Part shown: in pieces, positions 1 to 5,024 of the stretch | How the letters are laid out: each line of letters starts with the position of its first letter | Numbering within the stretch: position 1 is the stretch's first letter | Source of the DNA: Desulfocapsaceae bacterium | Lineage (GTDB): Bacteria > Desulfobacterota > Desulfobulbia > Desulfobulbales > Desulfocapsaceae | Assembly (NCBI GenBank): GCA_029934775.1 | Contig: JAOZLO010000250.1 | Span: 1 to 5,024 of the forward strand | DNA length: 5,024 nucleotides | Direction of reading: 5' to 3' | Made by a program: the position numbers and the translations under genes | The notes under the pieces: model-generated | What the model saw: only the letters and a program-made list of their open reading frames with translations | What the model was told of the DNA's origin: nothing | Database searches by the model: none

Positions 1-395
1 AAGACATCCTCTCGGTCTTTATTCCCTCCATAAGCCTGAAAGTACCGGGAGAAGTTGCAGAAGTTGCTCCCACCGCTGACCCTTCCTCACGCACCGCGCC
101 GATTAAACTCAATATCCCGAACAACCCACGACTACGATCAGGTCAATTTGCCAGGATAACTCTGGAAATGGCTCCTGCGAAAACACTCACTATACCTGTT
201 TCAGCGTTCACCAGGTATGGACAGATGGAAAGGGTTTTTGTAGAAGTTAACGGCAAAGCCAGGCTGCGCCTTGTTCGATCCGGGGCAAAATCCAATGATC
301 GTATAGAAATTTTGAGCGGCTTGAATGAAAATGAGATTGTTATTATCTCAAAAGGACTCAATTTAGTTGACGGTCAACCACTGGCCATCCAGTAA
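1..395 (+). CDS. RND efflux periplasmic adaptor (membrane fusion protein), C-terminal part
   Basis: Partial gene: the reading frame is open from the left edge (first whole codon at 3) to TAA at 393-395, giving 130 visible residues. Adaptors of this family bridge the inner-membrane RND pump and the outer-membrane channel in the periplasm. The visible part fits the last two domains. First comes a beta-barrel segment with the typical pattern: 'GEVAEVAPTADPSSRT' at about visible residues 16-31, then 'LRSGQFARI' at about 44-52, which matches the family's 'LrpGmfarv' strand. After it comes a membrane-proximal beta domain beginning near 'TLTIPVSAF' and ending in 'VDGQPLAIQ'. The N-terminal lipoyl and alpha-hairpin domains and the signal sequence must lie outside the window. 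The permease gene begins 19 nt downstream, so the two are almost certainly co-transcribed. An in-frame ATG at 168 falls inside the barrel domain and is not the start. The family is confident; the substrate is unknown. Confidence 0.92.
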   Translation, partial: DILSVFIPSISLKVPGEVAEVAPTADPSSRTAPIKLNIPNNPRLRSGQFARITLEMAPAKTLTIPVSAFTRYGQMERVFVEVNGKARLRLVRSGAKSNDRIEILSGLNENEIVIISKGLNLVDGQPLAIQ

Positions 396-414
396 CAAAA
401 AATAATTGTAGAAT

Positions 415-3400
415 ATGAAAGCAAACAATACTGATACAATAGGATTTGCAGGTCGCCTTGCTGCCGCCTTCGTCAAATCTAAACTGACCCCCCTGGGCAT
501 TGTAGCCTCCCTGCTGCTTGGATATCTCGCTATTGTGATGCTGCCAAGGGAAGAGGAACCACAAATAAAAGTGCCGATGATCGATGTCCTGGTTTCCATG
601 CCCGGGGCATCTCCAAAGGAGGTGGAAGAACGACTCTCCATCCCCATGGAAAAACTCCTCTACGAACTGCCGGGGGTTGAATATATCTACTCTACTTCCA
701 TGCAGGGCCAGAGTTTACTGGTGGTGCGATTCTATGTGGGAGAAAGTCTTGAAACGTCCATAGTAAGGCTGAACCAGAAGCTCGCAACAAATTATGACAG
801 GATTCCCGGAAGCGTCCAGAAACCGCTTATAAAACCCCATACCATCGATGATGTACCGATCATGGCACTCACCTTCCATGGTAAAAATTACGACCACTTC
901 GTTTTGAGACGTCTGGCGGCACAGGTTGATGATTCCATTAACAATATCAGCGATGTTGCTGAAACGACAATTATAGGAGGTACCAAAAGGCAACTCACCA
1001 TTCAGTTTGATCCTCTATTACTTGCCTCACGCAACCTGACACTTGATGAACTTGCACCAAGAATTCAACAGGTCAACAGCCAGTCGCATTCCGGCAGCCT
1101 CCGGTCGCTGGACCAGGAAATCCTTCTGCAAACTGGTACTTTCCTTCAAAACAGTAAGGATATCAGCAGAATTGTAGTGGGTGCCTATGGCGGCAAACCT
1201 GTCTATCTTGAGGAAGTCGCTACAATTGTCGACGGCCCTGAAGAACCGTCAAATTATGTACTGTATGGTGAAGGCGGAAAAAAGAGTCGTGAAGCCGCCG
1301 TCACGCTCTCTATAGCAAAAAGACCGGGAGCCAATGCAGTTTCCGTCGTAAAAGACATAGAAGAACGGGTGGAGAGTCTCAGAGGAACCCTTATTCCCTC
1401 AGATCTGCAGGTAACCATTACCAGAAATTACGGTGAAACCGCTGCAGAGAAATCAAACGAACTCCTCCTTCATATGGGTATTGCGGTGTTTGGAGTAGCC
1501 TTGCTTATCCTCTTTTTTCTAGGGTGGCGAGAGTCTATCATAGTCATGCTTGCAATACCATCGACTCTAGCTCTTACCCTGCTCGTTTTTTACCTTTATG
1601 GCTACACCCTCAACAGAATCACCCTGTTCGCCCTGATTTTCTCGATCGGCATCCTGGTCGATGATGCTATTGTGGTGGTAGAAAACATAGTCCGCCATCT
1701 TCGACTCTCAAAGAACAGCGGTAGATCAATAACCGAAGTCGCCATAGAAGCCGTAGAGGAAGTTGGTAACCCCACTATTCTCGCAACCTGGGCTGTAATT
1801 GCCGCCATTCTCCCCATGGCCTTTGTTGGTGGCCTGATGGGTCCTTATATGCGTCCGATTCCTATCGGTTCATCCGCGGCGATGATCTTCTCTCTCATTA
1901 TCGCCTTTACAGTGACCCCATGGGCTGCAACCCACATTCTCAAAGAGCAGAAAGTGTCAGGTGGTTCACATGATCATGAAACTGTTCCCGATGATTTCTT
2001 CACCCGACTCTATCACAAAATCATGGATCCTCTACTGGCTCATACGGCGTGGAGGGGGTTCTTTTATTTTGTCATTACCTGTCTGCTGCTTGGTTCATGC
2101 TCCATGGTCTACCTGGGGATGGTTAAAGTCAAGATGCTGCCGTTTGACAACAAAAGTGAATTCCAGATAATCCTTAATATGCCTGAAGGCTCCACTCTTG
2201 AGCACACAGCCCGGGTAGCTATGGAAATGGCTGATGTTATCAGTGAAGATCCAATGGTTTTAAATTACCAGATTTATACCGGAGCAGCCTCCCCTTACAA
2301 TTTTAACGGCCTTGTCCGTCACTACTTTATGCGACAGGGACCGACGGTTGCTGATATTCAGGTAAACCTGCTGCCAAAATCCAAACGAACTTTGAAAAGC
2401 CATGATATTGCCAAAAGAGTACGACCTGCAATATCTGCAATAGCAAAAACGTATGGTGCATCTGTTGCCGTAGCAGAGGTTCCTCCCGGGCCACCAGTTC
2501 TGCAGACCATTGTTGCCGAAATTTACGGTCCTTCAAACGAGGCTCGGGTAAAACTGGCAAGAGAGGTGAAAGGAATTCTCAGTTCCACCGAGGGTGTTGT
2601 CGATATCGACTGGTTTCAGGAAGAGACAAGGAATCGTAAGATCATTACCGTGGACAAGGAAAAAGCTGCCCTGAACGGTATTTCAGAGCAACAGGTCACC
2701 CGCGCCATTTCAATCGCAGTAAAAGGAGTTGCTCTTGATCTCTACCATCAACCCCTGGAAAAAGAGAGTGTCAGCATTGTCCTTGAACTGCCTCCGGAAT
2801 ATCGGGCCAGAGTTGAAACACTGCTCAATATTTCTCTCAGATCTGAAACCAATCCTAGAGCTCCCCTGGTCCCTTTACGTGAACTTGTGCATGTATCGGA
2901 ACAGGAGGTCGAACAGCCAATCTACAGAAAAAACCTCAAACCGGTCATCTATGTCACCGCAGATGTTGCTGGTCTGGTGGAAAGTCCGGTCTACGCAATC
3001 CTGGAGATGAACAAAAAGCTCGCAGAACTCGATGGCCGTGATTTTGGCGGCAGAGAGGAGCAAGTAAAAATTTACAATATGAAACAGCCATTCTCAGAAT
3101 CCGAACCTTCCATGAAATGGGATGGGGAATGGCATATTACCCTTGAAGTTTTCCGAGATCTGGGGCTTGCTTTCTGTGTTGTCATGATCCTTATCTATAT
3201 GCTCATGGTGGGCTGGTTTAAAAACTACTTCACACCACTGGTGGTTATGGCAGCCATCCCCTTCTCTCTTATCGGCATCCTTCCCGCTCATTGGGGATTC
3301 GGAGCCTTTTTTACTGCCACTTCAATGATTGGATTTATGGCTGGTGCCGGTATCGTTGTACGTAATTCTATCATTCTTATTGATTTTATCGAGCTGCGCA

Positions 3401-3630
3401 TCAGGGAAGGCGAACCTCTTGAAAAAGCAGTGGTGGACGCAGGAGCGATTCGTTTTCGACCAATGCTGTTGACAGCACTTGCTGTAGTCATTGGAGCGTC
3501 GGTGATCCTCGCCGATCCAATATTCCAGGGCCTTGCCATCTCACTTATGTTTGGTGAAATCGCCTCACTTCTGGTCAGTCGGATGGCGGTACCGGTGCTC
3601 TATTTCAGCCTGAAAAAAGAACGCTCTTAG
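415..3630 (+). CDS. RND efflux transporter permease (AcrB/HAE-like), full length
   Basis: Inner-membrane proton/substrate antiporter of 1071 residues, close to the 1030-1070 usual for the family. By inspection: TM1 about 24-43 followed by 'PREEEPQI' (44-51); first large periplasmic loop about 44-349; TM2-TM6 about 350-508; TM7 about 547-568; second periplasmic loop about 569-912; TM8-TM12 about 914-1064. TM4 carries the paired aspartates D416-D417 in '[13 protein letters not shown]', equivalent to AcrB D407/D408. TM11 has R1013 and T1020, equivalent to AcrB R971/T978. The AcrB K940 position in TM10 is R983 ('VVRNSI'). The proton relay is therefore essentially complete, and the sequence shows no frameshift or truncation. 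ATG 415 is the earliest possible start, because an in-frame TAG lies at 409-411; no clear Shine-Dalgarno precedes it, which suggests coupling to the adaptor. The substrate (drug, solvent or other) cannot be read from sequence. TM4 lacks the charged pattern expected of heavy-metal pumps, so an organic substrate is the more likely inference. Confidence 0.97.
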   Translation: MKANNTDTIGFAGRLAAAFVKSKLTPLGIVASLLLGYLAIVMLPREEEPQIKVPMIDVLVSMPGASPKEVEERLSIPMEKLLYELPGVEYIYSTSMQGQSLLVVRFYVGESLETSIVRLNQKLATNYDRIPGSVQKPLIKPHTIDDVPIMALTFHGKNYDHFVLRRLAAQVDDSINNISDVAETTIIGGTKRQLTIQFDPLLLASRNLTLDELAPRIQQVNSQSHSGSLRSLDQEILLQTGTFLQNSKDISRIVVGAYGGKPVYLEEVATIVDGPEEPSNYVLYGEGGKKSREAAVTLSIAKRPGANAVSVVKDIEERVESLRGTLIPSDLQVTITRNYGETAAEKSNELLLHMGIAVFGVALLILFFLGWRESIIVMLAIPSTLALTLLVFYLYGYTLNRITLFALIFSIGILVDDAIVVVENIVRHLRLSKNSGRSITEVAIEAVEEVGNPTILATWAVIAAILPMAFVGGLMGPYMRPIPIGSSAAMIFSLIIAFTVTPWAATHILKEQKVSGGSHDHETVPDDFFTRLYHKIMDPLLAHTAWRGFFYFVITCLLLGSCSMVYLGMVKVKMLPFDNKSEFQIILNMPEGSTLEHTARVAMEMADVISEDPMVLNYQIYTGAASPYNFNGLVRHYFMRQGPTVADIQVNLLPKSKRTLKSHDIAKRVRPAISAIAKTYGASVAVAEVPPGPPVLQTIVAEIYGPSNEARVKLAREVKGILSSTEGVVDIDWFQEETRNRKIITVDKEKAALNGISEQQVTRAISIAVKGVALDLYHQPLEKESVSIVLELPPEYRARVETLLNISLRSETNPRAPLVPLRELVHVSEQEVEQPIYRKNLKPVIYVTADVAGLVESPVYAILEMNKKLAELDGRDFGGREEQVKIYNMKQPFSESEPSMKWDGEWHITLEVFRDLGLAFCVVMILIYMLMVGWFKNYFTPLVVMAAIPFSLIGILPAHWGFGAFFTATSMIGFMAGAGIVVRNSIILIDFIELRIREGEPLEKAVVDAGAIRFRPMLLTALAVVIGASVILADPIFQGLAISLMFGEIASLLVSRMAVPVLYFSLKKERS

Positions 3631-3716
3631 CACCTTACTCCTGAAACCCTGTCATAAAAAACAGGTAAGCACCCTTATAAAGCCAGGGCATAAACTCCGA
3701 CTCCGGAAAAGCTTTA

Positions 3717-3840
3717 ACCACAGAGGACACAGAGAGCACAGAGAAGGGAAAAGATCGACTGACGGCAGTTATCATAAAAACCTTCAGACGGCCCACAGGA
3801 CATTATGTTTTTTCTCTGTGTCCTCTGTGCTCTCTGTGGT
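3717..3840. repeat. Inverted-repeat element made of 9-bp CACAGAG units
   Basis: Two 27-bp arms (3717-3743 and 3814-3840) flank a 70-bp spacer. Each arm is three tandem 9-mers of the form NNCACAGAG. Reading inward from each end, the left arm has leaders AC, GA, AG and the right arm (reverse complement) has AC, AG, GA, so the two inner units are swapped. The arms match at 23 of 27 positions. In a plus-strand RNA two of the four mismatches become G.U pairs, giving a long stem. The spacer has a small hairpin, ACTG-ACGG-CAGT, at 3758-3769. I see no target-site duplication and no transposase. CACAGAG-type intergenic repeats are, from general knowledge, scattered in many bacterial genomes and often produce spurious ORFs containing 'LCALCVLCG'. 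It sits between the efflux operon and the NUDIX promoter. Structure is certain; function (mobile remnant, insulator or RNA hairpin) is unknown. Confidence 0.88.
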
Positions 3841-3858
3841 GAGACTATGGTATTCGAG

Positions 3859-3887
3859 TTGCCTGCAAAGTCTGCCTTTAAAATAAT
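3859..3887 (+). promoter_or_regulatory. Candidate sigma70-type promoter for the NUDIX gene
   Basis: TTGCCT (3859-3864, 4 of 6 to the TTGACA consensus) and AATAAT (3882-3887, 5 of 6 to TATAAT) are separated by 17 bp, the preferred spacing. The -10 lies in a locally AT-rich stretch (about 3876-3891). Transcription would start near 3894, leaving a leader of roughly 33 nt before ATG 3927. It lies just downstream of the inverted-repeat element, so the NUDIX gene can plausibly be expressed independently of the efflux operon. This rests on consensus matching by eye only. Confidence 0.42.
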
Positions 3888-3911
3888 ATTCTCGGACAAC
3901 CTCCCAGAACT

Positions 3912-3918
3912 GGAGAGG
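3912..3918 (+). promoter_or_regulatory. Shine-Dalgarno site of the NUDIX gene
   Basis: GGAGAGG lies 8 nt upstream of ATG 3927, a strong match to the anti-Shine-Dalgarno sequence at good spacing. It fixes the start of the NUDIX gene, and it contrasts with the permease start at 415, which has no such site. Confidence 0.75.
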
Positions 3919-3926
3919 CACGAAAT

Positions 3927-4433
3927 ATGTTACTACCTGCACAGACAGCTACTGCTGCTGTTGCCATAATCAAATGCCTCACCCCGAAAGAAAGTTTCCT
4001 GATTCTCAGAAGAGCCGCCCACCCCCTGGACCCGTGGTCAGGGCACTTCTCTTTTCCCGGTGGAAGAAAAGAAGAAAAAGATGCCACCCTGCTGGAAACA
4101 TGTATCAGGGAAACTGCTGAAGAAGTCGGTATCCATCTCACCCCTGAGACAATGCAGAAACATCTTCCTGTAACTCCTGCAGGCAGAGATCTGCAAAACC
4201 CAATTTGGGTACAGCCTTTTATCTTTGCTCTGCGGGATAAGCCGTCAATTGTAATCAATCCTGAAGAAGTGCAGAGTATACACTGGCTCAATTCTGAAGA
4301 TTTTCAAGATAAAAAACGACACAGAAAAGTAGAACTTCGACCCGATCAACTCTTCCTCGCCTTTCCACTCGAAGACTATTACCTGTGGGGATTCACCTAT
4401 AAATTACTCAAACTGATCCTCAATCTGCAATGA
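3927..4433 (+). CDS. NUDIX hydrolase, CoA pyrophosphatase-like
   Basis: Cytosolic hydrolase of 168 residues that would cleave a nucleoside diphosphate linked to another moiety; coenzyme A or a derivative is the likely substrate class by similarity. The NUDIX box spans residues 46-69, from 'GG' (45-46) to 'RETAEEVGI' (61-69), with metal-binding candidates E62, E65 and E66. The box is one residue longer than the canonical 23, with D52 at the seventh position (where the classical box has E) but 8 rather than 7 residues before R61. As I recall, E. coli NudL shows this same spacing. The preceding 'LRRA...DPWSG...FPGG' (27-46) also resembles the CoA pyrophosphatase signature. No signal peptide is seen; the first 16 residues form the expected beta strand. 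ATG 3927 is supported by GGAGAGG at 3912-3918. The 3' end overlaps the convergent receiver gene by 14 bp. The family is confident; the exact substrate is not, since NUDIX specificity is poorly predicted from sequence. Confidence 0.93.
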   Translation: MLLPAQTATAAVAIIKCLTPKESFLILRRAAHPLDPWSGHFSFPGGRKEEKDATLLETCIRETAEEVGIHLTPETMQKHLPVTPAGRDLQNPIWVQPFIFALRDKPSIVINPEEVQSIHWLNSEDFQDKKRHRKVELRPDQLFLAFPLEDYYLWGFTYKLLKLILNLQ

Positions 4434-5024
4434 ACTCATCCATGGCTGCCCTTAATGATTCAGCGTTGAAGGGTTTATTGATGATCTTGTTCACGCCTGC
4501 TTTTTTTGCCGCATTGTTATCATTAACCTCATTCTGAGTGGTAACCATAATCACCGGCAATTCCTCTGAATCATATTTTTTTCGTATCTCTTCTGTCAGC
4601 TGAACCCCAGTTATATCGGGCATATTCAGATCAGTCAGTACCATGAGAGGTTTTTCACCCAGCAGCCATTCCAGGGCCGAAGCAGGAAACTCAAAAAGCA
4701 CCGGATCATAGCCCATCTCATGTAATGTAGCCTTATAGATTTTCAGGATCATACGTGAATCATCTACTGCTACAACCTTTGGCTTTTCGTCTTCCTGCAC
4801 TTCTCCGGTGAGTTTTTTAGCGAAATCTTTGAGTTTAAGCTTCATTAACAGCTCGTAATAGTGGTGTCTTGTGTCTTTGTGAGTATGAGGGAGATAAACA
4901 AGTGCCATCTCTTGAAAATAATCTTCCCGGGCAAGACTGGAAAAAACTTTATCCACTTGGCCATTAACAATTATTTTCGTTATATGTCTCGCCTCATCAT
5001 CCTTTTTTCTCAGCAGGTTTTTAT
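4420..5024 (-). CDS. Protein with C-terminal CheY-like receiver domain, N-terminal part cut off
   Basis: Partial gene on the minus strand, ending at TGA (4420-4422) and open to the right edge, with 200 whole visible residues. The last ~120 form a complete receiver domain starting at 'KVVAVDDSR' (about visible 82-90). It has the acidic pair D87-D88, phospho-acceptor D131 in 'LTDLNMPD', switch threonine T161 in 'MVTT', and lysine K183 in 'NKPF'. The D-to-T (30) and T-to-K (22) spacings equal those of CheY, so it should be phosphorylatable. The ~80 residues before it are mainly helical and charged, with an acidic linker 'GEVQEDEKP'; I do not recognise them, and they lack kinase ATP-binding motifs. 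A GTG at 4956 could be read as a start, but no Shine-Dalgarno precedes it and the frame stays open upstream with no ATG, so the true start is probably outside. No DNA-binding or enzymatic output domain follows the receiver. The sensor partner is unknown. Confidence 0.9.
   Translation of the reverse strand, partial: KNLLRKKDDEARHITKIIVNGQVDKVFSSLAREDYFQEMALVYLPHTHKDTRHHYYELLMKLKLKDFAKKLTGEVQEDEKPKVVAVDDSRMILKIYKATLHEMGYDPVLFEFPASALEWLLGEKPLMVLTDLNMPDITGVQLTEEIRKKYDSEELPVIMVTTQNEVNDNNAAKKAGVNKIINKPFNAESLRAAMDEFIAD

Noticed and set aside
3634..3688. Possible intrinsic terminator after the permease: CTTAC/GTAAG (3634-3638 with 3665-3669) and CCCTG/CAGGG (3647-3651 with 3684-3688).
   Set aside because: Stems are short, bulged or have long loops, the two pairings compete, and no T-run follows on the plus strand. 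I see no convincing Rho-independent terminator here.
3717..3840. CRISPR array or transposon insertion as an explanation of the repeats.
   Set aside because: Units are contiguous 9-mers with no unique spacers between them, which rules out CRISPR. No transposase gene or flanking target duplication is visible, so an intact insertion sequence is not supported.
3714..3899. Minus-strand 61-residue ORF containing 'LCALCVLCG'.
   Set aside because: It is a translation of the CACAGAG repeat arm and its spacer. Such cysteine/leucine-rich ORFs are a known by-product of this repeat type, and no ribosome binding site or domain supports it.
3878..4291. Minus-strand 137-residue ORF opposite the NUDIX gene.
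   Set aside because: It is the shadow of a well-supported NUDIX gene with an intact catalytic box and a Shine-Dalgarno site; its own translation shows no recognisable family.
415..4433. Efflux pump, NUDIX enzyme and receiver protein as one novel functional system.
   Set aside because: The NUDIX gene has its own candidate promoter behind a repeat element and the receiver gene is convergent; all are common families with no shared regulatory site visible. Adjacency alone is not evidence.
4954..4956. GTG as the start of a complete 178-residue receiver protein.
   Set aside because: No Shine-Dalgarno lies upstream on the minus strand, and the frame continues open and with similar charged helical composition to the window edge, so the gene is more likely truncated by the window.

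Overview
The window looks like an ordinary stretch of a Gram-negative chromosome with moderate GC content. The main support is a tripartite RND efflux operon, which only makes sense in a cell with an outer membrane. A CACAGAG-type intergenic repeat and a CheY-like receiver on an unfamiliar N-terminal region would suit a Desulfobacterota (deltaproteobacterial) genome. That placement is a guess from general familiarity; nothing in the window proves it.

Layout. (1) 1-395, plus strand: the C-terminal part of an RND periplasmic adaptor (membrane fusion protein), cut by the left edge. (2) 415-3630, plus strand: a complete 1071-residue RND efflux permease, 19 nt downstream of the adaptor and surely in the same operon. 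(3) 3631-3926: a 296-nt non-coding gap. It holds a 124-bp inverted-repeat element built from 9-bp CACAGAG units (3717-3840), then a candidate sigma70-type promoter and a good Shine-Dalgarno site for the next gene. (4) 3927-4433, plus strand: a NUDIX hydrolase of the CoA pyrophosphatase-like type. (5) 4420-5024, minus strand: the C-terminal part of a protein ending in a CheY-like receiver domain. It runs off the right edge and overlaps the NUDIX gene tail-to-tail by 14 bp.

How they work together. Adaptor and permease form a proton-driven export pump that would need an outer-membrane factor, not seen here and possibly encoded upstream. The NUDIX enzyme (nucleotide/CoA housekeeping) and the receiver protein (signal transduction) have no evident link to the pump. 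They appear to be separate transcription units, set apart by the repeat element on one side and by opposite orientation on the other.

I found no convincing new multi-gene system. The items most worth a second look are the repeat element with its swapped unit order, the receiver protein with its unidentified N-terminal part, and the Lys-to-Arg change in the permease's proton relay.
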